In this document: positions 32,295-41,264 of the stretch, in pieces
How the letters are laid out: each line of letters starts with the position of its first letter
Position numbering within the stretch: position 1 is the first letter of the stretch
Origin: Gulosibacter molinativorax
GTDB taxonomy: Bacteria > Actinomycetota > Actinomycetes > Actinomycetales > Microbacteriaceae
Direction of reading: 5' to 3'
DNA: 64,000 nt
Assembly (NCBI RefSeq): GCF_003010915.2
Contig: NZ_CP028426.1
Coordinates: 2,232,001-2,296,000 of the forward strand
Notes under the pieces: generated by a model
Seen by the model: only the letters and a program-made list of their open reading frames with translations
Told to the model about the DNA's origin: nothing
Database searches by the model: none
Translations under genes and position numbers: made by a program

Positions 32295-34210
32295 CAGCTC
32301 TCCAGCCGTGGGGTACGCGTGCGGGCGGCGCGGAGTCCGTTGAGGATCACGACGACCTCGGCGATCTCGTGGACCAGCACCACAGCGGCGAGTCCGAGGA
32401 CGCCGAACAGCGCGAGCGGCAGCAGCGCGGTGATGATCAGCAGCGACAGGACGATGTTCTGGTTGATGATGCGGCGTCCGCGGCGGGCGTGGTCGAACGC
32501 GCGCGGGATGAGGCGGAGGTCGTGGCCGGTGAACGCGACGTCGGCGGACTCGATCGCCGCGTCCGAGCCGGTCGCGCCCATCGCGATGCCGATGTCCGCG
32601 GCGGCCAGAGCGGGGGCGTCGTTGATGCCGTCGCCGATCATGGCAACCGACCCCGCCTTTGACAGCTCCCCGATCGCGGTCGCTTTGTCTTCGGGACGCA
32701 GTTCCGCGCGCACGTCGCTGATACCGGCCTGCGCTGCCAGCGCCCGTGCCGTGCGGGCGTTGTCGCCGGTGAGCATCGTCACCCCGACGCCCTGCGCCGC
32801 GAGAGTCCGCACCACTTCGGGGACCTCGGGACGCAGCTCGTCGCGGACGCCGATCGCGGCGACAGGGGCCCCGTCGCGGTGCACGATCACAACGGTCATG
32901 CCCTGCTCCTCCAGGCCCGCGACCTGGTCGCCGAGCACCCCGGCGTCGAGCCAGCGGGGGCTGCCGACGGTGATCCGAGTCCCGTCGATCTTGCCCTCGA
33001 TGCCGTGCCCGGCCTGCTCGGTCACGCCCTCCGCAGCCTGGGCTCCGGGGGCTGCGGCGGTGATCGCCGCGGCCAGCGGGTGCGTGCTGTGCTGCTCCAG
33101 CGCGGCCGCCCAGGCCAGCGCCTGGGCGTCGGTCACGCCGTCCGCGGCGAGGACCGCGGTGACGGCGGGCTCGTTGCGGGTGAGGGTGCCGGTCTTGTCG
33201 ACGGCGACGTGGCGGACCGTGCCGAAGCGCTCGAACACCGCGCCGGACTTGATGATCACGCCGAACTTGCTCGCCGCGCCGATCGCCGCGACCACCGTCA
33301 GCGGCACCGAGATCGCCAGCGCGCACGGGGAGGCGGCGACGAGGACGACGAGGGCTCGGGTGATCCACAGCTCCGGGTCCCCGAACAGCGAGCCGACCAG
33401 GGCGACCAGGGCCGCGAGGACCAGCACGCCCGGGACCAGCGGGCGCGCGATCCGGTCCGCGAGGCGCGCTCGCTCGCCCTTCTCCGCCTGCGCCTGCTCC
33501 ACCAGCTCCACGATGGTCGTGAGCGAGTTGTCGGTGCCCGCCGCCGTCGTCTCGACCTCCAGCGCACCGGCGCTGTTGATCGCGCCGGCCGACACGGCGT
33601 CGCCGGGCTCGACCTCGACCGGGATCGACTCGCCCGTGATCGCCGAGGTGTCCAGGCTGGAGCGCCCCGCACGGACGACTCCGTCGGTCGCGATCCGCTC
33701 GCCGGGACGAACCACCATGACCTGCCCGACCGCGAGGTCCTTCGCCGCAATCTCCACCGAAGCGCCGTCGCGGCGCACGGTCGCGGTGTCGGGGACCAGC
33801 TTCAGCAGCGCTCGCAGCCCGCCGCGGGCGCGGTCCATCGCCTTGTCCTCCAGCGCCTCTGCGATCGAGTAGAGGAACGCCAGCGCCGCAGCCTCTTCGA
33901 CGTAGCCGAGGACGACTGCGCCGACCGCGCTGATCGTCATCAGCAGCCCGATGCCCAGCTTGCCCTTGAACAGCTTCCGGATCGCGCCCGGCGTGAACGT
34001 CGACGCGCCCAGCAGCAAGCCGACCCAGAACAGCACCAGTGCCGGGATCTCCATGCCGGACCACTCAAGGATCAGACCAGCGAGGAACGCGACACCGGAG
34101 AAGACCGGCACCATGATCCCGCGGTCCCTCCACCAGGGCCGCTCCTTCTCCTCGCTCTCATCGACTGCCGTGGTCGTCGGCTCGTGCTCGCAGCCGCATG
34201 CCGCGCTCAC
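32294..34210 (-). CDS. cadA: Heavy-metal P1B-type ATPase (Cd/Zn/Co exporter)
   Basis: The GTG at 34210 overlaps the cmtR stop (GTGA) and gives 638 residues. There is no HMA domain; instead a short N-terminus carries CGCEHE. Motifs present: DTSAITGES, the DKTGT phosphorylation site, the HSTHPLA HP locus, MLTGDN and GDGINDAPAL. The transmembrane metal site is SPC (AASPCALAIS), not CPC, and the last helices have VLVHEIAEVV rather than HEGGT, so it is closest to P1B-4-like pumps but not canonical. The cmtR and cadD neighbours indicate cadmium, though zinc or cobalt remain possible. Confidence 0.88.
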   Translation of the reverse strand: MSAACGCEHEPTTTAVDESEEKERPWWRDRGIMVPVFSGVAFLAGLILEWSGMEIPALVLFWVGLLLGASTFTPGAIRKLFKGKLGIGLLMTISAVGAVVLGYVEEAAALAFLYSIAEALEDKAMDRARGGLRALLKLVPDTATVRRDGASVEIAAKDLAVGQVMVVRPGERIATDGVVRAGRSSLDTSAITGESIPVEVEPGDAVSAGAINSAGALEVETTAAGTDNSLTTIVELVEQAQAEKGERARLADRIARPLVPGVLVLAALVALVGSLFGDPELWITRALVVLVAASPCALAISVPLTVVAAIGAASKFGVIIKSGAVFERFGTVRHVAVDKTGTLTRNEPAVTAVLAADGVTDAQALAWAAALEQHSTHPLAAAITAAAPGAQAAEGVTEQAGHGIEGKIDGTRITVGSPRWLDAGVLGDQVAGLEEQGMTVVIVHRDGAPVAAIGVRDELRPEVPEVVRTLAAQGVGVTMLTGDNARTARALAAQAGISDVRAELRPEDKATAIGELSKAGSVAMIGDGINDAPALAAADIGIAMGATGSDAAIESADVAFTGHDLRLIPRAFDHARRGRRIINQNIVLSLLIITALLPLALFGVLGLAAVVLVHEIAEVVVILNGLRAARTRTPRLES

Positions 34211-34566
34211 GCGTCTGCTCCCGCTCCGCAGCAACCCGGAACGGTGCACGACGAGTCCACGCACGGAGCGTGCTCGTCGACAGCCAGAGTCACATCCACC
34301 AGCGCGATGAGAGCGGCCGCGAGGTGCGGATCAGCGATCTCATACCTAGTCTGGCGACCCTCCGGCTCAGCGACCACGATGCCGCAGTCGCGCAGGCAGG
34401 TGAGGTGGTTCGACACGTTCGAGCGAGTCAGCTCCAGCTCACGCGAGAGCACCGCCGGGTAGCTCGGTCCCTCGAGCAGGGTCATCAGGATTCGGGAACG
34501 CGTCGGATCCGCCATGGCCCGGCCGAGCCGGTTCATGACGTCGAGTCGAGAAGCAATAGTCAGCAT
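34207..34566 (-). CDS. cmtR: CmtR-type Cd(II)/Pb(II)-sensing repressor
   Basis: Starting at ATG 34566 the 119-residue ArsR/SmtB protein matches mycobacterial CmtR in layout: LGRAMADPTRSRIL, TRSNVSNHLTCLRDCG and AVDEHAPCV. Cys57, Cys61 and Cys102 fall at the same numbers as the three metal-binding cysteines of CmtR. The C-terminus adds CVDSSC and GCCGAG. It should repress the operon until Cd or Pb binds. The likely operator lies over its own promoter at 34570-34582. It is the first gene of the five-gene cassette. Confidence 0.9.
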   Translation of the reverse strand: MLTIASRLDVMNRLGRAMADPTRSRILMTLLEGPSYPAVLSRELELTRSNVSNHLTCLRDCGIVVAEPEGRQTRYEIADPHLAAALIALVDVTLAVDEHAPCVDSSCTVPGCCGAGADA

Positions 34567-34569
34567 GCA

Positions 34570-34582
34570 CTGAACTATACAG
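34570..34582 (-). promoter_or_regulatory. cmtR operon promoter and candidate operator
   Basis: On the minus strand a TATAGT -10 box (34574-34579) lies eight bases before the ATG, so the message is probably leaderless. The box is embedded in the dyad CTG-TATAGTT-CAG, a plausible CmtR site. An AGGCTGAT/ATCAGCCT inverted repeat lies just upstream (34586-34615). Confidence 0.5.
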
Positions 34583-34680
34583 CACAGGCTGATCAATCGC
34601 CGGATGCATCAGCCTCCGCCACAAGGCGAAACAGCAGTCGACATCTGATGAATACGCGACTCAGCAACAATCGGTGCTAC

Positions 34681-35104
34681 CAGTAATGATCACGGTGACC
34701 TGACTGATGACGACGCCGCCGACTTCGAACGCCGTGCCCGAGACGACCGCGCGGAAGTTCATGGGCCGCGTGCCGAAGAGTATGTATGACATCGAGATCA
34801 GCAGCAGGAGGGATGCGACGGTCACGGCTGAGCGCGCGCTGATCGAGGACTCGGGCAGCCATCTGGCCAGGATCATCCCGATCAACACCGACACCGCGAT
34901 ACCAACCACGAGGCCAATGAGCAGCGCCAACGGCACCGGAACCCGCTCGCTCGCGAGATATGCCGCGACGAATGCCCCGAACATCCCGATCGCTGCCTGT
35001 GAGAAGTTGATCACACGCACGAGCTGCGCCATGAGCGTCATCGACACGGCGATAATCGCGTATACCCCGCCAATTGCGAGGCCAGCTATCGCTCCTTGAA
35101 GCAC
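34681..35104 (-). pseudogene. livH: 5' half of livH, interrupted by the mobile element
   Basis: Starting at GTG 35104 with AAAGGA upstream, the frame encodes the N-terminal half of a LivH permease (LQGAIAGLAIGGVYAIIAV, LVRVINFSQAAIGMFGAF, GTAFEVGGVVISQVTVIIT). It then enters the element and stops at 34661 after GSTDCC. The rest of the gene is at 26826-27275. It is preceded by livK across an 80-bp gap containing a strong hairpin. Confidence 0.85.
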
Positions 35105-35134
35105 GAGTCGTCCTTTCGTTGAGTAAAGGGAGTT

Positions 35135-35167
35135 GTGGCTAGGCCAGCGCGGGGCTGGCCTAGCCAC
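35135..35167. terminator. 14-bp perfect hairpin in the livK-livH spacer
   Basis: GTGGCTAGGCCAGC (35135-35148) and GCTGGCCTAGCCAC (35154-35167) pair perfectly around a five-base loop, without a T-run. Inside an operon it more likely stabilises the livK message or partly reduces read-through, as often seen after binding-protein genes. Confidence 0.6.
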
Positions 35168-35184
35168 CGGTGTTGCCGCGTCCG

Positions 35185-36389
35185 CTACTCAGCGGTGTTG
35201 GATGCGAAAATCCAGTCGTCCGCGACGGCGCTCCAGGTGGTCTCTCCCGGAAGGATGCCGATCGGCCAGCCAGCGGTGTTCGAACCGTGTGAGTCGCCCG
35301 GACCGAAGATCCACGGGGTACCCGTCATCGTCGATTCGATGGGCTCGGTCATGCCGCGCAGGGCCTCGTTGACCGACTCGCGAGTGATGTCGCCGTCGAT
35401 GCCTTCAATCACCTCGATGAAGTGCATCGCTGCGAGGTAGCCGCCCTGTGCGAACGCGGTCTTGTTGATGCCGTGCTCGTCCATGAGCGCTGCCCAGTCT
35501 TCATTGCCGGAAACCGACTCGTCGGTGTAGGGCGCGAACTCAGCGGCGGTATAGATGCCCTGGCCGGTGTAGGTGACCTGGGATGCGAGCTGTTCCGAGT
35601 AGCCCGAGGTGAGCAGGAGGAAGCTCACGTCGAGGCCCTGTGCCTCGGATGCGTTGAGGAGGCCGACGATGCCGGGCTCGATCATGTTGCCGTAAACGGC
35701 GTCGCAGCCCGCTTCCTTAATCTGAACGACGTACGGGGTGTAGTCAGCCGTCGCATAGGTCAGTGTGTCGTCGAGCATCGCGAGCTCGTTGCCGGTTGCC
35801 GCCGACCAGTTGTCGATGGCTTCCTGGTAGGCATCGCGCGTCGAACCCTCGATGGCGAGCAAGCCGCAGATCTTCTCAAGGCCGAGGACCTCGGAACCGT
35901 ACGTGAGGCTCAGCTCGGTGTCGATGTAAGGGCCGGCATTGGTCGGCGAGATGTTGGGCGTCGAGAAGCAGTAGGGGTCAACGCCGGTGCCCTGCACGGA
36001 GAGGATGTCATTCTCTTCGTAGTAGGCATGGTTGACCTCACAGTCGAGCGCGCTTGCGCCGCCGACGAGAGCGACCGAGCCGTTCTCGACCGCTTCACGA
36101 GCCACCTGGCTCGCGGTCGCAGGGTCGCCCTTATCGTCAAAGATGTTGTACTCAATCGGTCGGCCGTCCAAGCCGCCGTTTGCGTTGTAGTCGTCGAAGA
36201 CGGCCTGCGCCGCCTCGGACGCCTCCGGGAATGTGCCTGCACCGCTGAGCGCGTTGACCGAGGACACGACGATCGGCTCGCCATCGGCAGTGGATGCGCC
36301 ACTGCCGCCGCCACCCGCGCAGCCAGACAGGACCAGGGCCCCGGCCGCAGCCACGACAATTCCCTTCAGCAGGGTCTTTTGTTTCGCAT
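35185..36389 (-). CDS. livK: Branched-chain amino-acid binding lipoprotein, start disturbed by a frameshift
   Basis: The frame encodes KTLLKGIVVAAAGALVLSGCAGG, a lipoprotein signal with LSGC lipobox, then a type I periplasmic-binding domain (VSSVNALSGAGTFPEASEAAQAVFDDYNANGGLDGRPI...) through residue ~400. AAGGAG with a well-spaced ATG (36387-36389) lies just upstream but in a different frame: it yields MRNKRPC and stops. One more A in the AAA run at 36382-36384 would give MRKQKTLLKG in frame, so a one-base deletion, or a sequencing error, is likely. The protein would capture amino acids or similar solutes outside the membrane. Confidence 0.8.
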
Positions 36390-36722
36390 TTGCACTCCTT
36401 CGTGCGGCCGCTCGGATGCACGCGAGTGCGTCCGCAGGTGACGGCCTTGTCTGGTCTGCTCGAGTTCCACGGCCTCGACGCCGGGGATCGACTGGATGAC
36501 CCAATGGAACGACATCGCGGCGCGCTCCGGTTGACCACCAGGGCACAGACATTGGAAACCGGCGCAACCGCATCCACCTAATTGTTGAACCTCATCCACC
36601 TATTTGCCGATCTGGACCCGAATGCGCCGTAATCAGGCGAAATACTGCACGCAATCCCACGATTTACGGAACCGACTCCCACCTAGGATGAGCAAAACGG
36701 CAGACGAGCATGGGAGATTGCA

Positions 36723-37115
36723 ATGTCGCACTCACCGGGCGAGAAGTTTCGCCGAACACTCGCCGCGTGCGCAGCCGCCCTTGCCGCGATCTTTGTTCTG
36801 GTGTCGTGCTCCGGGTCGTCCACGACCGGAGCACCGTCGCCCATCGGGTTCTGGGGCTCCGAGGTGACTGACTCCCCCAACCTCTCCTTCCAGGAGAATA
36901 AGGTGAGCGGGACTGACGGCTGCAACCGGCTCTCGGGCAGCTGGTCGCAGGATGCGTCGGGTCGTATCCACTTCGAAGAGGTCGTCTCGACCGAGATGTA
37001 CTGTGACTGGGTCAACACTTGGCTGTCCGGGCTGGATTCCGCCATCATCCTCGAGAATCGCCTCCACGTGTTCAACGCAGCCGGCGTCGAGATTGGCACG
37101 CTTGAGCGCAACTAG
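36723..37115 (+). CDS. META-domain lipoprotein
   Basis: The 130-residue protein has a lipoprotein signal (FVLVSC lipobox, lipid Cys near residue 29) and a single META/HslJ-like domain (GFWGSEVTDSPNLSFQENKVSGTDGCNRLSGSWSQ..., STEMYC). META domains are found in secreted or envelope proteins, often stress related, with unclear function. GGGAG precedes the ATG. It is divergent from livK. Confidence 0.75.
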   Translation: MSHSPGEKFRRTLAACAAALAAIFVLVSCSGSSTTGAPSPIGFWGSEVTDSPNLSFQENKVSGTDGCNRLSGSWSQDASGRIHFEEVVSTEMYCDWVNTWLSGLDSAIILENRLHVFNAAGVEIGTLERN

Positions 37116-37223
37116 CGATAGTCTGCGGTTTTAGGATGCTCCGGGTCTCGTCTCGGAGCGTCTTTGTGCCCAGGCACCACGGCCAAACCCGGCCCAGAAC
37201 TCGCCTACCCAGGAGCCAACTCC

Positions 37224-38432
37224 GTGACTGCCGCATCCCGTACCCCGATGAACTGGGGCGCGTTACTCAACGTCGTCGTGCTCGCGGCTACGTTGCGCGC
37301 GGCCATCGTCGCGTTCGGCCCGGCAGCGCAGCGTATCGGCGATGACCTACAGCTCTCGGGGGCAAGTCTGGGGCTGCTGGGCTCGCTACCAATCCTCATG
37401 TTCGGCCTCGTCGCGCTGGTCGTGAATAAGCCGGTTCGCGTGTTGGGCTTCGACCTCGCGGCGCTGCTGGCGCTCGTCGCACTCGCTCTGGGCCTCGCGA
37501 CGCGGCTGTTGCCGGATGCGTGGGCTCTTTGGCTTGGCACCGCGGTGATCGGTCTTTCGATCGGCATCCTGAACGTGCTCGCGCCCGCGTTTGTGAAGCG
37601 CGATTTCCCCACGCGACTGCCGCTGATCACCGGGATCTACGCATCCGCGATGGCCGCAACCGCCGCGATCTCGATCGCGCTGGTGACGCCGCTGACGATC
37701 GCCGTCGGCGGCAACTGGCGCATCGCGCTCACGACCTCGCTGCCGGTGGTGCTGCTCGCGATCGGGATGCAAGCTGCCCGCTACGCTCGCGAGCGCCGGA
37801 CCGCAGGTTCCTCGGCGCCGGTGCCGGTCGACGTCGATAAGCACTCATCGGCTCGCGTCTGGCGCTCGCCGCTCGCCTGGGCCGTGACCGCCTTCATGGG
37901 GTTGCAGTCGCTCATGTTCTATTCGTTCATGACGTGGGCGCCGTCGATCGAAGTCGCGAGCGGCTTCACCGAGGCGCAAGCAAACGTGCACCTCTCCGTC
38001 GGTCAAGTGCTCGGCATCTTCGGCTCCCTCATCATCGCGGCGGTGATGCAGCGAGTGCCCGACCACCGCATCGTCGCGGTCGGCATCGCGGTCGCGGGCA
38101 TGCTGCTGTTCCTCGCGATGCTCTTGTGGCCGGAACTTTTCCCGATTTGGACTCCGTTGCTCGGCTTCCTATCCACACCGCTGCTCGGTGTCGCACTCGC
38201 CCTCATCGGCGAACGCGCGGGATCCACCCACGAGGCGGCGACACTCTCGGGCATGGCGCAGTCGATCGGTTACATCATCGCGGCGATCGGGCCGGTCTTC
38301 GTGGGCGGGCTGTTTGATGTCACGGGCAGTTGGGCGACGGTGCTCTGGTCATTCGTCGGGGTGTTCGTGCTGCTCGCCGCCGCTGGGTTCATTGCCGGTC
38401 AAAATCGCACGATCAGCCCGCGCGAAGCGTAG
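37224..38432 (+). CDS. MFS transporter, CynX/NimT-like
   Basis: GTG 37224 with AGGAG eight bases upstream gives 402 residues and twelve predicted helices. The sequence follows the CynX/NimT group (FGPAAQRIGDDLQLSGASLGLLGSLPILMFGL, GLSIGILNVLAPAFVKRDFP, TGIYASAMAATAA, LSGMAQSIGYIIAAIGPVFVG). These proteins export or import small anions such as cyanate and 2-nitroimidazole. The substrate here is unknown. The last 20 bases overlap the convergent ald gene. Confidence 0.85.
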   Translation: MTAASRTPMNWGALLNVVVLAATLRAAIVAFGPAAQRIGDDLQLSGASLGLLGSLPILMFGLVALVVNKPVRVLGFDLAALLALVALALGLATRLLPDAWALWLGTAVIGLSIGILNVLAPAFVKRDFPTRLPLITGIYASAMAATAAISIALVTPLTIAVGGNWRIALTTSLPVVLLAIGMQAARYARERRTAGSSAPVPVDVDKHSSARVWRSPLAWAVTAFMGLQSLMFYSFMTWAPSIEVASGFTEAQANVHLSVGQVLGIFGSLIIAAVMQRVPDHRIVAVGIAVAGMLLFLAMLLWPELFPIWTPLLGFLSTPLLGVALALIGERAGSTHEAATLSGMAQSIGYIIAAIGPVFVGGLFDVTGSWATVLWSFVGVFVLLAAAGFIAGQNRTISPREA

Positions 38433-39519
38433 CGCTCGGCAGGTCGGGGAACGCCTCGGCGACGCCCGGGTAGACGATCGCGCCGTCGCGCACGTTCACG
38501 CCCGCAGCGAGCGACGCATCCGCCGCGACCGCCGCAGCCACGCCGCGATCGGCCATCTCGCGAACATAGGCAAGCGTGACGCTCGTGAGCGCGCGGGTCG
38601 AGGTGTGCGGCACCGCGCTTGGCATGTTTGCGACGCAGTAGTGCCGCAGGCCGTCAATGACGACGATCGGATCTTCGTACGTCGTCGGCCGCGAGGTCTC
38701 AAAGGCGCCTCCCTGGTCGATCGCGACGTCGATCAGCAGCGCATCCGGCCGCAGCAGCCCGAGGTGCTCACGCCGCACTACCTTGGGCGCCGCACGCCCT
38801 GGCACGAGCACCGCGCCGACCACAACATCCGCCTGCCGTAACTCATCCTCGAGCACGTGCGGGTCCGACATCAGCACGCGCACACGGCCCTCGAACATCG
38901 CATCCAGCTGGCGGATGCGCTTCGCCGACGTGTCGAGGACGGTCACCTCGGCGCCCATGCCGCGGGCAAGGAAGGCCGCGTTCGTGCCGACCGCTCCCCC
39001 GCCGATGATCAGCACCCGCGCCGGCGCGACGCCGGGTGCGCCGCCGAGCAGGAGCCCCGGACCGCCGAACTGGCTCATGAGGTAGGTTGCGGCCGCGTGC
39101 GCCGCGAGCCGACCCGCAATCTCGCTCATCGGCGTGAGCAGCGGCAAACCCGTGTCGTCCTGCACCGTCTCGTACCCGATCGCAAAGGTGCCCGCCTCGA
39201 CGAGGGCCTCCGTCAGCGGCCGGTTCGCCGCGAGGTGCAAATACGCAAAGATCGTGAGGTCTGGGCGTAGGAAGCGATATTCGGATGCGATGGGTTCCTT
39301 GACTTTGAGCAGCAGCTCGGCGTTGGCCCACGCCGTGTCTTGGTCGACGAGTCTGGCGCCCGCAGCGACGTAATCCGCGTCCGAGTACGCCGATGCATCA
39401 CCCGCCCCGCGCTCGACGAAGACTTCGTGCCCGTGCTGCACGAGATCGGTGACGCCCGCGGGAGTCAGCCCGACACGGGTCTCCTGCGGCTTGATTTCTT
39501 TGACCACCGAAATACGCAT
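38413..39519 (-). CDS. ald: Alanine dehydrogenase
   Basis: The 368-residue enzyme has the family hallmarks: [20 protein letters not shown] (substrate-binding Arg), LLLKVKEP (catalytic Lys), [17 protein letters not shown] (catalytic His), and the NAD-binding [22 protein letters not shown]ossmann motif. It interconverts L-alanine and pyruvate plus ammonia with NAD in the cytosol. No accessory operon genes are visible. It overlaps the MFS gene tail to tail by 20 bases and is divergent from the YciI gene. Confidence 0.93.
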   Translation of the reverse strand: MRISVVKEIKPQETRVGLTPAGVTDLVQHGHEVFVERGAGDASAYSDADYVAAGARLVDQDTAWANAELLLKVKEPIASEYRFLRPDLTIFAYLHLAANRPLTEALVEAGTFAIGYETVQDDTGLPLLTPMSEIAGRLAAHAAATYLMSQFGGPGLLLGGAPGVAPARVLIIGGGAVGTNAAFLARGMGAEVTVLDTSAKRIRQLDAMFEGRVRVLMSDPHVLEDELRQADVVVGAVLVPGRAAPKVVRREHLGLLRPDALLIDVAIDQGGAFETSRPTTYEDPIVVIDGLRHYCVANMPSAVPHTSTRALTSVTLAYVREMADRGVAAAVAADASLAAGVNVRDGAIVYPGVAEAFPDLPSATLRAG

Positions 39520-39726
39520 TGTCGCCCTCGCTCTCTCTGCCAGTGTGCGCGTTTCGGCTTGCGAATGTATGTGTGACCAGCGGATAGCTCTTCAGCAATC
39601 GCCCCGCAACAAACCCGTCACCAGGTGTACTCACCACAGCCCGAATCCGCATCGCGCGACCGATCTGTGGGAAGGTAGCGGCAGGCTCGCGAAGGACGCA
39701 GGCCGGGCATCCCGAAAGGAACACCT

Positions 39727-40017
39727 ATGCAGTTTGTAGTCATCGGTTATGACGTCAAGGATGGCGGCAAGCTCCGCGCCGAGCACCGCCCGGAGCACAT
39801 CGACGTACTCAACAACCTCGACGGCATCGTGCTGAGCGCAGGCGCGTTCCTCGACGAAGACGGCAACCCCGCGGGCTCATCGATGCACTTTGAGTTCCCC
39901 TCCCAGGAGGCCTTCGACGCCTACCTCGCGCAAGAACCGCTTATCAAGCACGGCGTCTGGGAGCGAGTCGAGTCGTACGCCTTCCGCCAATCGTTCAGCA
40001 ACCCGAGCGCGAGCTAG
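39727..40017 (+). CDS. YciI-like protein
   Basis: This 96-residue ferredoxin-like alpha-beta protein reads MQFVVIGYDVKDGGKLRAEHRPEHIDVL, ending HGVWERVESYAFRQSF. The conserved His/Asp pair of YCII domains (RPEHIDVL) is present. AAAGGA precedes the ATG. YciI proteins are proposed to be small enzymes or binding proteins of unclear role. The stop codon lies at the very edge of the IS5-family copy that begins at 40016. Confidence 0.85.
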   Translation: MQFVVIGYDVKDGGKLRAEHRPEHIDVLNNLDGIVLSAGAFLDEDGNPAGSSMHFEFPSQEAFDAYLAQEPLIKHGVWERVESYAFRQSFSNPSAS

Positions 40018-40995
40018 GGCGTGTCTCCCATATGGTTCGTGATTGATCCGCAATTGTGGACTCGTGGCATCTGTTGTGGGTTCTCGTTCTCGTCGACTAA
40101 CTGATAGGCAATGGGCGCTGATCGCGCCGTTACTCCCATCGAATGAGGGACGGCGTGGTCATCCGTTTGGTGATGATCGTCGTGTCGTGGACGGAATGAT
40201 TTACCGGTTCCGAACCTCGACTCCGTGGCGAGATATCCCTCGGGAGGAGTTCGGCCCGTGGCAGACGATCTGGAAGCGACACCGCCGCTATGCCAGCGAC
40301 GGCACCTGGGATCGCGTGCTGCAAGCCCTCCTCGCGCAGGCTGACGCTGCAGGCCTGATCGATTGGGACGTGTCCGTGGACGCGACAATCGCGCGGGCGC
40401 ATCAGCACGCCACGAACACCACGCGCCCCGACCAGGACACAGGGGGCATTGTCGAATTACAAGAATCTGCCGTTTGATGAGATCGAGCCCGCCGGTCACG
40501 GCATCGGCCGTTCCCGCGGCGGGCTGACGACCAAGATCCACCACGCGGTCGACGGTCACGGACTGCCGCTGGCGATCGTTGTCACTGGCGGGCAGCGCAA
40601 CGATGGCGCGATGCTCGAACAAGTCCTGGACGATATCCGCGTCCCCAGGGTCGGTGGCGGCAGACCGCGCACCCGACCGGACGCGGTGCTGGCTGACAAG
40701 GCCTACGGCAGCGGCGTGAACCGGCGCATGCTCCGCGCCCGCGGGATTCCTGCGGTGATCCCGGAGAAGAGCAACGAGATCGCGGCCCGCAAATGCAAAG
40801 GACACAAGGGTGGACGTCCACCGAGCTTCGACGCAGGCGCGTACAAGGATCGCAACGTCGTCGAGCGCTCCTTCGCCCTTGTTAAGCAATGGCGCGGCAT
40901 CGCCACCCGCTACGACAAACTCGCCATCACTTACCGAGCCGGTGCCGTCCTCCACGCCGTCCTCACCTGGGCAACACTATTGGGAGACATGCCCT
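40016..40995 (+). mobile_element. IS5-family insertion sequence, copy A (~980 bp)
   Basis: Imperfect terminal inverted repeats begin AGGGCGTGTCTCCCATA on the left and (complement) AGGGCATGTCTCCCAATA on the right. Both outer flanks read CTAG, suggesting a CTAG- or TA-centred target. Copy B at 58499-59478 is identical in its encoded proteins except for one residue, marking recent transposition. Confidence 0.88.
40043..40477 (+). CDS. IS5-family transposase, first part (OrfA, copy A)
   Basis: The 144-codon frame from TTG 40043 carries the N-terminal DUF4096-like DNA-binding part (LTDRQWALIAPLLP) and the first catalytic Asp (WDVSVDATIARAHQH). It overlaps the second frame at 40449-40477, shifted +1. 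A full transposase requires frameshifting or splitting, and both copies have the same arrangement. Confidence 0.82.
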   Translation: MIRNCGLVASVVGSRSRRLTDRQWALIAPLLPSNEGRRGHPFGDDRRVVDGMIYRFRTSTPWRDIPREEFGPWQTIWKRHRRYASDGTWDRVLQALLAQADAAGLIDWDVSVDATIARAHQHATNTTRPDQDTGGIVELQESAV

Positions 40996-40997
40996 AG
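40449..40997 (+). CDS. IS5-family transposase, second part (OrfB, copy A)
   Basis: The 182-residue frame contains GRSRGGLTTKIHHAVDG, the second Asp in LADKAYGSG and the Glu in VVERSFALVKQWRGIATRYDKLA, completing the DDE triad. It ends in the terminal repeat (TAG 40995-40997). Base 40750 is C (Pro) here and G (Arg) at 59233 in copy B. Confidence 0.85.
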   Translation: MSNYKNLPFDEIEPAGHGIGRSRGGLTTKIHHAVDGHGLPLAIVVTGGQRNDGAMLEQVLDDIRVPRVGGGRPRTRPDAVLADKAYGSGVNRRMLRARGIPAVIPEKSNEIAARKCKGHKGGRPPSFDAGAYKDRNVVERSFALVKQWRGIATRYDKLAITYRAGAVLHAVLTWATLLGDMP

Positions 40998-41264
40998 ATC
41001 AGCGAGGAAACTCAAGCTTCACCTGCCCGAGCATTGGCTCTGGGCGAAAGAATGGGCGGCACGGCTCACCCACGCGAACTCGCCGCCGGGCTTCACCGTT
41101 TCTTGACCATCCAGCCCGACCGGGCGCAACGATTTACAGCAGTGGAACGAACAGGATGTGCGGAGCCTGAGAGTCCAACACGTCCCAAAACTATAGATGC
41201 CCTCACACCCAAGAAATAAGCGGCCTCGAAACCGCATCGGTGGATCCGGGCTTAGGATTATGCC
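40998..41264. other. Short region between IS copy A and the CDF gene
   Basis: These 267 bases hold open frames on both strands but nothing I recognise; a fragment of an older element is possible. A TAGGAT box at 41253-41258 lies just before the CDF ATG at 41265 and could drive a leaderless transcript. Confidence 0.3.

Larger units (their letters stand above)
27276..34680. mobile_element. ~7.4-kb Tn554-like element with cadmium cassette, inserted in livH
   Basis: The element separates the two halves of livH, whose frame can be restored in phase by removing it. It encodes a tyrosine recombinase, an XRE protein and a zinc-ribbon recombinase-like protein, an arrangement reminiscent of the three-gene Tn554 transposition module. 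A convergent metal cassette fills the rest. The left edge has the dyad GTTGCAGTGAATGCAAC (27276-27292) and a related GTTGCA-N5-TGCAA at 27415-27430. The right edge has CAGCAACA (34662-34669), similar to the inverted left end. No target duplication is obvious. The exact junctions are uncertain by ~10 bases. Confidence 0.8.

Noticed and set aside
31686..34064. A single 792-codon frame covering cadD and most of cadA
   Set aside because: Only its last 202 codons are coding (cadD). The rest is an out-of-frame Arg/Gly/Ala-rich shadow of the ATPase gene.
40014..40955. A 313-codon minus-strand frame across IS copy A (and its twin at 58497-59438)
   Set aside because: Antisense to the transposase frames that carry all DDE residues. 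Duplicated only because the IS is duplicated.
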